From Rugosimonospora acidiphila (GTDB lineage: Bacteria; Actinomycetota; Actinomycetes; Mycobacteriales; Micromonosporaceae): DNA of 64,000 bases. Shown in pieces: positions 17,584 through 26,291 of the stretch. The stretch spans positions 372,001 to 436,000 of the forward strand of contig NZ_BAABJQ010000002.1 in the NCBI RefSeq assembly GCF_039543385.1, written 5' to 3'. Made by a program: the position numbers and the translations under genes. A model generated the notes under the pieces. The model saw only the letters and a list, made by a program, of their open reading frames with translations. It was not told the origin of the DNA and ran no database searches. Position 1 is the stretch's first letter, and each line of letters starts with the position of its first letter.

Positions 17584-18236
17584 CGCGCCACCGCCGCGCG
17601 CCGCTCGAACCGGGCGACCGCGTAGCCGGCCGGGATGGTGATGATCAGGTAGCACACCGCGATGGCGATCAGCAGCGGCATGATCTGGCTGGGCGCGTCG
17701 CGGGCGAGCTCACCGAATTGGAAGGTTATCTCCACCACCCCGATCAGGCTGGCCACCGCCGTGTTCTTCACCAGTGCGATGAAGATGCTCCCCAGCGGCG
17801 GAACGACCGTGCGAGCGGCCTGCGGCAGGACGACGTGACGCAGGTTCTGCCCGAAGGTCAGCCCGAGCGCGCGCCCGGCCTCGGCCTGTCCCCGGGCGAT
17901 CGAGTTGATGCCGGCCCGCAACGCCTCGCACACCTGCGCCGCCGTGTACATGACCAGAACGAGCAGGGCGGAGGAGAACGGGCTCACGCGTACCCCGAGC
18001 TTCGGCAGGCACAGGATCGCCACGAACATCAGCACCAGCAGCGGGACGTTGCGGAACCATTCGACATAGGCCAGTCCGGCGGCCCGCGCGGGGGCCGCCG
18101 GACTGATCCGCAACACGGCCAGAATCGCGCCGAGGATCAGGGCGCCGGCGTACGAGGCGAACGCCAGCAGCAGGGTCGCGCGGAATCCCTGCCAGAACAC
18201 CGGCAGACTGTCCACCAGGAAGTCGACGCCGTTCAT
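17580..18236 (-). CDS. Polar amino-acid ABC transporter permease (GluC-like)
   Basis: 218-residue inner-membrane permease of the HisM/GlnP family. The coupling-helix motif is ARGQAEAGRALGLTFGQNLR followed by HVVLPQAARTVVPPL, very close to the family EAA consensus (E-A-x3-G-L). The N-terminus VDFLVDSLPVFWQGFRATLL matches the usual first helix. ATG 18236 is chosen because it sits 16 bases after the binding-protein stop and removes a 34-residue Arg/Pro-rich extension. It forms the channel with the GluD-like subunit and overlaps its start by four bases. Confidence 0.92.
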   Translation of the reverse strand: MNGVDFLVDSLPVFWQGFRATLLLAFASYAGALILGAILAVLRISPAAPARAAGLAYVEWFRNVPLLVLMFVAILCLPKLGVRVSPFSSALLVLVMYTAAQVCEALRAGINSIARGQAEAGRALGLTFGQNLRHVVLPQAARTVVPPLGSIFIALVKNTAVASLIGVVEITFQFGELARDAPSQIMPLLIAIAVCYLIITIPAGYAVARFERRAAVAR

Positions 18237-18252
18237 GGATGGCCGGGCCCGC

Positions 18253-19161
18253 TCAGTACCGGTCGACCGACGGCTTGGTGGGTGCCTCGGGCAGGAACTG
18301 GCCGGCGGTCTTCGCCCACGCCTTGTCCCAGTCGCCATTGGTGAAGATCTCGTCGAGCGCGTCGTTGACGAAGGTCCGCAGTTCGGTGTCGTCCTTCTTC
18401 AACCCGATACCGTACGGCTCCGTGGTGAACGGCTTGTTGATCACCTTGAGTTCGTCGGGACTCTTGCTCACCAACCCGAGCAGGATCACGTTGTCCGTGG
18501 ACAGGGCGTCGTAGGTGCCGTCCTTGACCCCTTCGGCGCACAGCGCGTAGCTGTCGAGCGTCTGCGGTTTCAGGCCGGGGACCTTGTCCTGCAGGTTCTT
18601 CAGCGAGGTCGAGTTCTGTTGCGTGCACACCCGCTTGCCGGCCAGGTCGGTCACGCTCGCGATGCTCGTGTTGTCCTTGCGTACCAGCACGTCCTGCCCG
18701 GCCTGGAAGTACGGCCCGGCGAAGTCGATCTTTTCCTTGCGCGCCGCGTTGATGGTGTACGTGGCGACGACGAGGTCGACCTCACCGTTCTCGATGACCT
18801 GCTCCCGTACGGCAGTCTTGGCCTCCTTGAACTCCACCTTGTCCGGTGAGCCGAAAATCTTGATGGAGATCAGCCGGGCGATCTCGGCGTCGAACCCCTC
18901 GACCTGCTGCGATGTCGGGTTCTGCAGGCCGAAGCCGGGCTGGTCGAACTTGGTACCCACGACGAGTTTGCCTTTGTCCTTGATGGCCTGCACCGACCCG
19001 GACAGGCTGCCGGCCGCCTTCAACTGGTACCCGATGGTGGGTTCGGGCCTGGGGCCGCCGCCCCCCGAACCGCTGTCCAGATCGCTGGTGCTCCCGCAGC
19101 CGGTGATGGCGAGCGCGACCACGCTGACGGCCACGGCCACGGTGACTCGGATGGTACGCAT
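18253..19161 (-). CDS. Amino-acid ABC transporter substrate-binding lipoprotein (GluB-like)
   Basis: 302-residue extracellular binding protein (SBP family 3). The signal peptide ends in the lipobox LAITGC, so Cys is lipid-anchored outside the membrane. Family blocks include IKDKGKLVVGTKFDQPGF, VEGFDAEIARLISIKIFG, VDLVVATYTINAARKEKIDF and YGIGLKKDDTELRTFVNDAL. The Gly-rich linker GSGGGG follows the anchor. ATG 19161 has GGGAGGAGA upstream. The IDFAGPYF segment is typical of glutamate/glutamine/aspartate binders, so acidic or amide amino acids are the likely cargo; not proven by sequence alone. Confidence 0.93.
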   Translation of the reverse strand: MRTIRVTVAVAVSVVALAITGCGSTSDLDSGSGGGGPRPEPTIGYQLKAAGSLSGSVQAIKDKGKLVVGTKFDQPGFGLQNPTSQQVEGFDAEIARLISIKIFGSPDKVEFKEAKTAVREQVIENGEVDLVVATYTINAARKEKIDFAGPYFQAGQDVLVRKDNTSIASVTDLAGKRVCTQQNSTSLKNLQDKVPGLKPQTLDSYALCAEGVKDGTYDALSTDNVILLGLVSKSPDELKVINKPFTTEPYGIGLKKDDTELRTFVNDALDEIFTNGDWDKAWAKTAGQFLPEAPTKPSVDRY

Positions 19162-19214
19162 GTCGTCTCCTCCCGCCGGTCGGGACGGTCGCGACCGACC
19201 GCCCGCCGGCAGCG

Positions 19215-19997
19215 TCAATGGGCGAGGACCTTGGATAGGAAGTCGCGGGCCCGGTCGGTCCGCGGGTGGTCGAAGAACTCGGCGGGCGGGGCCTGCTCCA
19301 GCAGTTGGCCGTCGGCCATGAATACCACCCGGTCGGCCGCCCGCCGGGCGAAGCCCATCTCGTGGGTGACCACGACCATGGTCATGCCCTCGCCGGCGAG
19401 CGCGGTCATCACGTCGAGCACTTCGTTGATCATTTCGGGATCCAGCGCCGAGGTCGGCTCGTCGAAGAGGAGCACCTTCGGGTCCATCGCGAGGGCGCGG
19501 GCGATGGCCGCCCGCTGCTGCTGCCCGCCCGACAGCCGTGCCGGCATCTTGTCCGCCTGGTCGGCGATGCCGACCCGGCCGAGCAGTTCGCGGGCCCGGC
19601 GGCGCGCCTGTTCTCTCGGTACGCCGCGCACCTTGACCGGGCCCAGGGTGACGTTGTCCAGGACCGACATGTGCGCGAACAGGTTGAACTGCTGGAAGAC
19701 CATGCCCACCTCGGCGCGTAGCCGGGCCAGCGCACGACCCTCGACCGGCAGCGGGCGGCCGTCGACGTGGATGTCGCCGGAGTCGATCGGCTCCAACCGG
19801 TTGATGACGCGGCACAGCGTGGACTTGCCCGATCCGGACGGGCCGACGACGACAACAACCTCGCCGCGCGACACGTCCAGGTCGACGTCCCGCAGTACGT
19901 GCAGGGATCCGAACCACTTGTTCACCCCGTGCATCGCGATCAGCGGCGCCTCGGACGCCGACGCGCGGGGTGCGTGCGCCGCGGACGGCGCGCTCAT
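19215..19997 (-). CDS. Amino-acid ABC transporter ATP-binding protein (GluA-like)
   Basis: 260-residue ABC ATPase that powers the adjacent importer. All motifs are intact: Walker A GPSGSGKST, Q-loop MVFQQFNLF, signature LSGGQQQR, Walker B VLLFDEP, D-loop SALDPE, and H-loop VTHEMGFA. The call starts at ATG 19997 (MSAPSAAHAPRASASEAPLI). The ribosome site there is weak, and a later methionine (IAMHGVNKWFG) would match the usual family length better, so the first 20 residues are uncertain. It is the first gene of the operon. Confidence 0.92.
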   Translation of the reverse strand: MSAPSAAHAPRASASEAPLIAMHGVNKWFGSLHVLRDVDLDVSRGEVVVVVGPSGSGKSTLCRVINRLEPIDSGDIHVDGRPLPVEGRALARLRAEVGMVFQQFNLFAHMSVLDNVTLGPVKVRGVPREQARRRARELLGRVGIADQADKMPARLSGGQQQRAAIARALAMDPKVLLFDEPTSALDPEMINEVLDVMTALAGEGMTMVVVTHEMGFARRAADRVVFMADGQLLEQAPPAEFFDHPRTDRARDFLSKVLAH

Positions 19998-20378
19998 CGC
20001 CGACCCTGTTCCGGCTCGATCACCGGCACGGACGGGTTCACCGGCCGCGGGGTCATCGGCCGGCGCGGCTGTGGCCGGCGCGGAACCGGTCCACAAGGGA
20101 CGTTGCGGTGCGGAAGGCGCACAGCGCGGGTACGGGTGCTGATGCGGGTGCTGGACATGGTGTCGGGTCTCCCGTCGGTGCACGGGCACGGGTCATCGCG
20201 ACGAAACCGTGGTCGCTGTTGAATGCGTTCGCGATCGGTCTACCGACCGGCGATGCGGCCGGCGGTCGGACCGGTGTCGCGAGAAGGTGTTGGCGCACCG
20301 GCGCTGCGGCCGGTGAAAAAGGGCGACTGGATCGGCTGGCCCTGGCGTCGGCCGGCGCTGGCCAAGGGCCCGCGTGCG
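19998..20378. other. Intergenic region upstream of the amino-acid ABC operon
   Basis: About 380 bases of GC-rich sequence with overlapping random open frames and no recognisable gene. The operon promoter should lie here, but no -35/-10 pair or operator stands out. Confidence 0.45.
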
Positions 20379-20801
20379 TCAGCCGGTGAACGGCGGTGGT
20401 CCGCGCCCGCCGGGCTTTCGCGACGCGGCGGCACCGCCCAGCCGGCAGCAGCCCGAACCCAGCAGCAGGAGCAGCGCCAGCGCAAGTGCGCTGGCGGGAA
20501 TCACCGCGCCGGAGCCGGGTGCGCCACGCGGGGACCGGGTCCTCGACCGCGGCGCCCGCAGCGCGGACCACGGTGCGGAGTGCACGGCGGCGGAATGGAC
20601 CGCGGTGACACCGGCGCGCTCGACGACCGGTATCCCGGTTGCCGCCAACCGACTCTGACTGAGCATGACCAGGACAGCGAGAGCGCCGACGATCAGAGCG
20701 ACCGTCGTCAGGTGCCGTCGAATCCACTGATCCCGCATCCCGCTCAACGGTACACGGCGAAATAGCATTCGAGACTGTCGACTGATTTCCAGTTCGGTCA
20801 C
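20379..20801 (-). CDS. Hypothetical small membrane protein with two hydrophobic segments
   Basis: 140-residue open frame starting at GTG 20801. A basic N-terminus (RQSRMLFRRVPLSGMRDQWIRR) is followed by a clear membrane helix (TTVALIVGALAVLVMLSQS), a Ser/Pro/Arg-rich loop of about 50 residues, a second hydrophobic stretch (AVIPASALALALLLLLGSG) with a Cys pair, and a basic Gly/Pro-rich tail. The positive-inside distribution suggests both ends face the cytosol. No family is recognised. It lies between the amino-acid transporter and the FAD oxidoreductase without clear operon partners. Overlapping plus-strand frames are less protein-like. Confidence 0.5.
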   Translation of the reverse strand: MTELEISRQSRMLFRRVPLSGMRDQWIRRHLTTVALIVGALAVLVMLSQSRLAATGIPVVERAGVTAVHSAAVHSAPWSALRAPRSRTRSPRGAPGSGAVIPASALALALLLLLGSGCCRLGGAAASRKPGGRGPPPFTG

Positions 20802-21189
20802 GATCGCATTCCCGTTCGAAGGTTCACGCCACCGGCGCCGGTCAATTCCCTAGTCATTTGCGGAAATCAACATGTGCGCCAATCCTTCGGCTATCGCCTG
20901 CCGCCGTTGCTCAAGAACGTGCGACCGGTCATCGCGCGCGTCGTACAGAACTCGACGGTCCCCCACCACTTATCAGGCCGGCCGAATGGGAATCCATTGA
21001 ACCCGCCCCAACGCACCGTGCGAGTGTGGGGCGCCCAGCGGACGAGCGCCCGCGAGCACCCTCCGGTCCTGGTCCGCCGCTTGTCACCGGGGCGTTTCGC
21101 GCTGTGTCGCGCGTCACACCGACCGCATGTCACGGCCGGACGGGCCGGTTCCATCTCCTGAGCGTCACAGGCAATCGGAGGAGGAAACG
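20802..21189. promoter_or_regulatory. Upstream region of the oxidoreductase/ECF41 pair with a candidate ECF41-type promoter
   Basis: About 390 bases without a gene. TGTCACC at 21082-21088 resembles the ECF41 -35 element (TGTCACA is the reported consensus). Sixteen bases further, TGTC at 21105 is one mismatch from the -10 element CGTC. Another TGTCAC (21128) lies nearer the gene but has no -10 at the right spacing. The strong ribosome site GGAGGAGGAAACG directly precedes ATG 21190. Confidence 0.3.
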
Positions 21190-22395
21190 ATGAGTGCACC
21201 GAGCGAAGCCCACGAGGCAACCCCCCACCGCGTTCTGATCCTGGGCGCGGGTTATGCGGGGATGGCCGCGGCCATCCAGCTCGCCGGTCGGGTCAAGCGG
21301 CGCGGGGACGCGCAGGTGACGCTGATCAACGCGCAGGACCGGTTCACCGAACGACTCCGGCTGCACATGACCGCGACCGGGCAGCGGGTTGCCGAGCTGA
21401 GCATCCCGGAGCTGCTGGACGGCACGGGTACGCGGTTCGTGCGCGGCTGGGTGACGGCGGTGAACGCGGACGCGAGGACCGTGCGCGTCGACGACGACCG
21501 GGTACTGCACTACGACACTCTGATCTACGGGTTGGGTAGCGTGGCCGACACCGAGACAGTGCCGGGCGTGGAGGACTACGCGTACAGCCTGAACAGTTTC
21601 CAGGACGCGGAGCTGCTGGCCGGCCGGCTGGCGCGACTCGGCAGCGGGACGGTGGTCGTCGGTGGCAGCGGGCTGACCGGCATCGAGTCGGCGGCGGAGA
21701 TCGCCGAGCAGTACCCGAAGCTGAACGTCGTGCTGCTTGGCCGCCACGAGCCGGGTGCGACGATGACCTCGAAGGCCGGGGCGTACCTGCGGTCCGCGCT
21801 TGAGCGCCTGGGCGTCCAGGTGCGTAGCGGAGTTGAGGTCACGAAGGTGCTGCCGGATGCGGTCGAATTGGTGGGCGGGGAGACCATCGCCACCGAGGTG
21901 GTGTTGTGGACCAGCGGCACCCGGGTGTCCCCGTTGGCGGCCGCCGCCGGGCTGACCGTGGACGAGCGGGGCCGCATCGTGACCGACACCGGGTTGCGGT
22001 CGGTGTCGCATCCGCAGGTGTACGCCGTGGGCGACGCGGCCGCGATCGCGCAGGGCTACCGCGTCATGCACGGTACCTGCCAGGGGGGCATGCCGACCGG
22101 AGTGCACGCCGCGGTGTCCATCGTTCGCGCGTTGCGGGGTAGGCAGCCCAAGCCGTTCCGCTTCGGCTACTACCACACGCCGGTCAGCCTGGGCAGGCAC
22201 GACGGGGTCGTGCAGTTCACCCATCCCGATGACAGCCCCCGACGGCTGCACCTGACCGGCCGCATCGCGGTGAGGTATAAGGAGACGGTGACTGCCTCAC
22301 CCTGGCCTACCTTCGGCCGCATGAAGAAGATGCCAGCCTCGGGGGCCTTCTGGCCGCGGGGTGGCCGCTTCACCCGGATCCGGGCGTCGCGGTGA
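21190..22395 (+). CDS. FAD-dependent NAD(P)H oxidoreductase (Ndh-2/FSP1-like)
   Basis: 401-residue two-dinucleotide-fold flavoprotein (Pyr_redox_2). The N-terminal FAD site is RVLILGAGYAGMAAAIQLAG, the NAD(P) site is GTVVVGGSGLTGIESAAEIA, and the second FAD contact is VYAVGDAAAI. The GYAGM variant is typical of type II NADH dehydrogenases and ferroptosis-suppressor-like quinone reductases. It lacks the CxxC disulphide of thioredoxin/dihydrolipoamide reductases. ATG 21190 is chosen for its GGAGG site. GTGA overlap couples it to the sigma-factor gene, and ECF41 sigma factors are known to be encoded beside redox or carboxymuconolactone-type partners that they regulate. Electron acceptor unknown. 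Confidence 0.88.
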   Translation: MSAPSEAHEATPHRVLILGAGYAGMAAAIQLAGRVKRRGDAQVTLINAQDRFTERLRLHMTATGQRVAELSIPELLDGTGTRFVRGWVTAVNADARTVRVDDDRVLHYDTLIYGLGSVADTETVPGVEDYAYSLNSFQDAELLAGRLARLGSGTVVVGGSGLTGIESAAEIAEQYPKLNVVLLGRHEPGATMTSKAGAYLRSALERLGVQVRSGVEVTKVLPDAVELVGGETIATEVVLWTSGTRVSPLAAAAGLTVDERGRIVTDTGLRSVSHPQVYAVGDAAAIAQGYRVMHGTCQGGMPTGVHAAVSIVRALRGRQPKPFRFGYYHTPVSLGRHDGVVQFTHPDDSPRRLHLTGRIAVRYKETVTASPWPTFGRMKKMPASGAFWPRGGRFTRIRASR

Positions 22396-23312
22396 CCCAC
22401 TCATATGCGGACGCGGGTCAGCAGGTTTTCGACCAACACCGCAACCTGCTGTTCTCGGTGGCCTACCGCATCCTCGGCAGCGCGGCCGATGCCGAGGACG
22501 CGGTGCAGGACGCTTGGCTCAAATGGTCGGCGGCCGACCGCTCGCAGGTGGCCGATGCCAAGGCGTACCTGGCGCGGATCGTGTCGAATCTCGCGCTGGA
22601 ACGGCTGCGCTCCAGCCGGCACAAGCGTGAGGTCTATGTCGGACCGTGGCTTCCGGAGCCCATCCTCACCAGCGGCGACACCGCCGAGACCGTGACGGAG
22701 GCGGAGTCGGTGTCCATGGCGATGCTGGTGGTTCTGGAGACGCTGAGTCCGCTGGAACGCGCGGTGTTCGTGCTGCGGGAGGTCTTCGACTTCAGCCATG
22801 CCGAGATCGCGGAGGCGGTGGAGCGTTCGGAGACCGCCGTGCGGCAGGCCGCACACCGCGCCCGTGAACATGTACAGGCCCGGCGTCCCCGCTTCACCGC
22901 GGACCGGTCACGGCAGCGGGACGCCACCGAGCGGTTCCTGGCCGCCGCGACCGGCGGTGACGTCAACGCCCTGATGGAGCTTCTCTCGCCGGGGGTCACG
23001 CTGTGGACCGACGGGGGCGGGAAGGTTCGCCAGGCCATCCGCCCGATCGTCGGCGCACAGACGGTTGCCTCCTGGTTCGCGGGCATCGGCACCGTCACCT
23101 ACCAGGGAGTCGCGCCCGCCGACATGAACGCCCAACTCGTTGAGATCAACGGTGGGCCTGGTGTGCTGTTCAGCGGATTGGGTCGGGTGGTCGCCACTGT
23201 CACGTTCGATTTCGGCTCCGACGGCCGCATCATCGCCATCCACAACGTCGCCAACCCGGACAAGCTCAAGGCGATCGCCGACGGCACCAGTCACGACATC
23301 GGGACGCGTTGA
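22392..23312 (+). CDS. ECF41-type RNA polymerase sigma factor with SnoaL-like C-terminal domain
   Basis: 306-residue extracytoplasmic-function sigma factor. Sigma-2 spans about residues 10-75 (LLFSVAYRILGSAADAEDAV), sigma-4 about residues 110-165 (LSPLERAVFVLREVFDFSHA), and a SnoaL-like domain fills the rest. Three signatures of ECF41 are present: WLPEP in the sigma-2/sigma-4 linker, DGGGK in the SnoaL domain, and NPDKL near the end. In this group the C-terminal extension controls sigma activity in place of a separate anti-sigma factor. GTG 22392 overlaps the oxidoreductase stop. The likely target is the shared promoter upstream of 21190. Confidence 0.93.
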   Translation: MTHSYADAGQQVFDQHRNLLFSVAYRILGSAADAEDAVQDAWLKWSAADRSQVADAKAYLARIVSNLALERLRSSRHKREVYVGPWLPEPILTSGDTAETVTEAESVSMAMLVVLETLSPLERAVFVLREVFDFSHAEIAEAVERSETAVRQAAHRAREHVQARRPRFTADRSRQRDATERFLAAATGGDVNALMELLSPGVTLWTDGGGKVRQAIRPIVGAQTVASWFAGIGTVTYQGVAPADMNAQLVEINGGPGVLFSGLGRVVATVTFDFGSDGRIIAIHNVANPDKLKAIADGTSHDIGTR

Positions 23313-23314
23313 CC

Positions 23315-23446
23315 GTGGCGGCCTGAACGTGGCGGCCTGAACGTGGCGGCCTGAACGTGGCGGGCCTGAACGTAGCGGGCCTGAACGTGGCGGGCCTGAA
23401 CGTGGCGGGCCTGAACGTGGCGGGCCTGAACGTGGCGGGCCTGAAC
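23315..23446. repeat. Tandem array of nine 14/15-base units
   Basis: Three copies of GTGGCGGCCTGAAC (14 bases, 23315-23356) followed by six copies of GTGGCGGGCCTGAAC (15 bases, 23357-23446; one carries GTA for GTG) and a partial tenth. It begins three bases after the sigma-factor stop and runs into the terminator hairpin. Near-identity of units indicates recent slippage expansion. There are no spacers, so it is not a CRISPR. Confidence 0.95.
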
Positions 23447-23451
23447 GTGGC

Positions 23452-23480
23452 GGGCCGGCGCGCTCGTGGCGCGCCGGCCC
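23452..23480. terminator. Bidirectional terminator hairpin
   Basis: Perfect 12-base stem GGGCCGGCGCGC / GCGCGCCGGCCC with a 5-base loop, placed between the convergent sigma-factor and GH16 genes. There is no U-run, as is common in high-GC actinomycetes. Confidence 0.75.
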
Positions 23481-23488
23481 GTCGATGG

Positions 23489-24436
23489 TCACTGGAGATT
23501 CTGGTCCTGGAACACGTGCACGTAGTCGACGTCGAACTGCTGGGGGAACGGCGTCGTGTCGTCCGGGTGCCCGAACCACGACGCGCCCAGAGCGGTGTCC
23601 ATCACGATGTACATCGGGGTGTTGAAGTAGTTACCGGTCAGGCTGATCTGGCAGGTGGCCTTGTTGTCGACGTAGTAGGTCAGGGTGGGGCCGGGCTCCC
23701 AGACCAGGCTGTAGAGGTGGTAGTCGGCGGACAGGTTGACCGGACTGTTGTATCCGGTGGCTCCGGTGCAGCCCTGGTTCTGACCGAGGTCGGTGCCGTT
23801 GGCCGTGTCCGCGTAATGCAGGCCCTGGTTGACCACGGACGGGGTGTTCCACAGCTCGGCGAAGTCGATTTCGTTGCCGCCCGGCCCCGGCCAGGCCGAG
23901 TTGGTGTTGCCCTGCAGCCACAGCGCGGGCCACACGCCCGGGCCCATCGCCGGAATCTTCGCCCTGACTTCGATTTTGCCGTAGGTGAAGGAGAAGCGGC
24001 CCTTGGTCCAGACCATCCCGGAGGTGTACGCCTTCGAGCCGTACTGGCGCTTCTCGCTGGTGATGACCAAGTTGCCGTTGCTGCCACTGACGTCGAATGA
24101 GGTGAATACCTGGTCGTTGCCGAGGCTGTCGTTGACCAGGCCCTCGATCACGCCCCACTTCTGCGGGTCGACGCCGGTGTCGAAGCCGTCTCCCCAGACC
24201 TGCTGCCAGGCGTGCGGGTTGACGATGATGTTGCCGCCGGTGCGGACCACCTCGGTGCCGTTCGTGACGATGGCGGCGGGCCGGGCCCCGGTCGTGCCCG
24301 CGGCGGCCGGGCCGCCGGTGGTGACGGCGGCCAGTCCCGCCGCGACCAGAGTCACCGTGAGCGCCCCGGAGACGGCGGCGAACCGGCGGCCGCGCCGCCA
24401 TGACGGCGTGGTCTGTTGATCGGTACGCGTGTGCAT
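23489..24436 (-). CDS. Secreted GH16 beta-glucanase/laminarinase-like hydrolase
   Basis: 315-residue exported glycoside hydrolase family 16 enzyme that cleaves beta-1,3 or mixed beta-1,3/1,4 glucans. The N-terminus has a twin-arginine-like signal (RRGRRFAAVSGALTVTLVAA) and a cleavage region near AAAG. The catalytic signature NEIDFAELW holds E189 (nucleophile), D191 and E194 (acid/base). RFSFTYGKIEVRAKIPAMGPG then VWPALWL is the standard GH16 core. ATG 24436 follows GAGGAGGG. It lies 30 bases after the binding-protein stop, so enzyme and importer receptor are probably co-transcribed. The EIDFAE form without an extra residue fits laminarinase-like members; exact linkage is not determined. Confidence 0.92.
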   Translation of the reverse strand: MHTRTDQQTTPSWRRGRRFAAVSGALTVTLVAAGLAAVTTGGPAAAGTTGARPAAIVTNGTEVVRTGGNIIVNPHAWQQVWGDGFDTGVDPQKWGVIEGLVNDSLGNDQVFTSFDVSGSNGNLVITSEKRQYGSKAYTSGMVWTKGRFSFTYGKIEVRAKIPAMGPGVWPALWLQGNTNSAWPGPGGNEIDFAELWNTPSVVNQGLHYADTANGTDLGQNQGCTGATGYNSPVNLSADYHLYSLVWEPGPTLTYYVDNKATCQISLTGNYFNTPMYIVMDTALGASWFGHPDDTTPFPQQFDVDYVHVFQDQNLQ

Positions 24437-24466
24437 GTGCTCTGCCCTCCTCGGATCGGGTGTGCC

Positions 24467-26098
24467 TCAGTGCAGTTGCGCGTACGCCTGTTCCAGTTCC
24501 TTGGTGACCTGGTCACCGCCGGCGCTGCGCCAGTTGCTCACCGTCTCGTCCCAGCCGGAGACGGGTTTGTTCCCGCGGAGAATCTCGCTCAGCGAGTCCG
24601 TGAGGATCTTGTTGATCGCCGCACCCTTGGTGGCGTTGGTCGGCGAGTAGAGCCCGACCGTCGGGTCCGAGACGAGCAGGGGCGCGACCTTCTTGTGGAA
24701 GTCGTACTGTTTCTGGACGATGTCCTGTCGGCCCGGGCCGAGCGTCGGTGACGCGTCCACGATGTACTGCATGGGAATTTTGGTCTCCACGCTGCCCGTG
24801 CTGGTGGCCACCGGCGCACCGTCGACCATGGTGTAGTCGGTGCCGGCCGTGCCGAACTTCCGGAACAGATGCTCGGTGGTGCCGACCGGGGCGGCCATCC
24901 AGTTGCAGACCTGGAGCAGTTGTTTGATCCGGCTGGCGCTGGCCTTCTTGATGGCGGTGACCGCGTAGCTGCCGGATCCGGTGAAGTGCTGTGATCCCCC
25001 GCCGGAGTACGCCGGTGCGACCAGGCCGCCGACGTTGACGCCCGGGTACGTGCTGACGAAGATGTCCCAGGCCGCGTACCCGTCGAGGGTCATCCCCACC
25101 TTTCCGGTGCCGAACCAGTCGCGCTGTTGCTGGAAGGTGGCGCTGAAGGTGTCCGGGTGGAACAGGCCCGCCTTCCACATCGACGACACGATGTCCAGCG
25201 CCTGCTTGTACGCCTCCGTGGTGACCGCGTTGGTGAGCTTGCCGCCCTGCTCCTGCCAGGCGTTCGGCGCTCCGGCGATCTCCAGCGCGAACTGCATGGC
25301 GCCGCCCCCGGCCGCGCCCGCGTTGCCCAGCGCCCAACGGCCGGCCTTGGCGTCGGTCAGCCCCCGGCACAGGTCCAGGAATTCCTGGTAGTTCTGCGGC
25401 GCCGGATTGAGCGAGCGCTGCGCGATGAGGTCGTCGCGGGTGAACATGATGGAGCCGATGCTGGCTCGTGGGGTGGGCAGTCCGTAGATCCCACCGTTCG
25501 CGACCATCGGCTGCCAGCTGAAGGTGGGGATGTTGGCGAGGAACGGATAGGCCTTCACGGCGTCGGCCGAGAGGAACTCGGTCAGGTCGGCGAACAGCGA
25601 CTTGAGTACCTGTGGCAGCTGCGGCGTCCAGGACGGCAGCATCACGATGTCGGGCAGGTCGCCGCCGGCCAGCGTGGTGGATACCTTGCTGCTGTAGTCG
25701 CTGTCCGGCACCATGTTGAACTTCAGGTCGGCGCCGACCTTGGCGTTGAGCGCCTGCCAGAACTTGTTGCCGCCCAGGGCGGGCGGCACCGGCGTGAAGG
25801 TGTCGACCAGGATGTTGACGGCGCCGGCACCGGTGGCCGGTGGCGACTGGTAGGCGGTGACCGGGTTGGCCGGGTAGCGGAAGAAGCCGGGCAGCAGGTC
25901 CTGGCCCGCCGGCAGATCCGGGGTCACCTGGTCGTACGGGACGTAGGTGGGCAGCTTCAGCTTGCTGTTGGCCTGCGTGACCCCGGCCGCGCTCGGGCTG
26001 CTGCCGCAGGCGGCGAGCGAGGCGGAGGCGGCGGTTAACGCGATGGCACCCGCGCCGCGCAGTAACGCGCGCCGGCTGACGGCCTGTGCGGTGGACAC
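24467..26098 (-). CDS. Carbohydrate ABC transporter substrate-binding lipoprotein (LplA-like)
   Basis: 543-residue extracellular binding protein (SBP family 1, LplA/YtcQ-like, typical length 500-560). The N-terminus combines a twin-arginine motif (SRRALLRGAGAIALTAASASL) with a lipobox LAAC. VNILVDTFTPVPP, DLPDIVMLPSW, SIMFTRDDLI and the WDETVSNWRSAGGDQV tail are typical. GTG 26098 is preceded by GGGAGGAC. No ATPase is encoded nearby; such LplABC systems often share a genome-wide MsiK-type ATPase. Its partner permeases are at 29336 and 30310 on the other strand. Expression is probably controlled by the divergent LacI regulator. Cargo is inferred to be oligosaccharides released by the neighbouring GH16. 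Confidence 0.9.
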   Translation of the reverse strand: MSTAQAVSRRALLRGAGAIALTAASASLAACGSSPSAAGVTQANSKLKLPTYVPYDQVTPDLPAGQDLLPGFFRYPANPVTAYQSPPATGAGAVNILVDTFTPVPPALGGNKFWQALNAKVGADLKFNMVPDSDYSSKVSTTLAGGDLPDIVMLPSWTPQLPQVLKSLFADLTEFLSADAVKAYPFLANIPTFSWQPMVANGGIYGLPTPRASIGSIMFTRDDLIAQRSLNPAPQNYQEFLDLCRGLTDAKAGRWALGNAGAAGGGAMQFALEIAGAPNAWQEQGGKLTNAVTTEAYKQALDIVSSMWKAGLFHPDTFSATFQQQRDWFGTGKVGMTLDGYAAWDIFVSTYPGVNVGGLVAPAYSGGGSQHFTGSGSYAVTAIKKASASRIKQLLQVCNWMAAPVGTTEHLFRKFGTAGTDYTMVDGAPVATSTGSVETKIPMQYIVDASPTLGPGRQDIVQKQYDFHKKVAPLLVSDPTVGLYSPTNATKGAAINKILTDSLSEILRGNKPVSGWDETVSNWRSAGGDQVTKELEQAYAQLH

Positions 26099-26291
26099 GG
26101 TTGTCCTCCCATCGGAACGGTGGCGTCCCCCACCACCGTTGCGGGCGCCGGCTGGGCGCCTCGCGCGACGGCGGTTTGAGGACGGTTCGAAGTCGGGCGG
26201 GAATCTGTGACCCTCTTGCCGGCGCCTGGCCGAAGCTGACCGCGCCGCCGCCCCCGGCCGGAACGATCAGCGCCGAGAGCCCGAGGTTGCC

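Noticed and set aside
23315..23446. CRISPR array
   Set aside because: Units are directly adjacent without spacers, only 14-15 bases long, and no cas gene is in the window.
23357..24100. Plus-strand frame starting with repeated VAGLN units, reminiscent of pentapeptide-repeat proteins
   Set aside because: The repeats come from the intergenic 15-base array; the frame then runs through the terminator and antisense to GH16, and the units lack the proper A(D/N)LXX pattern.
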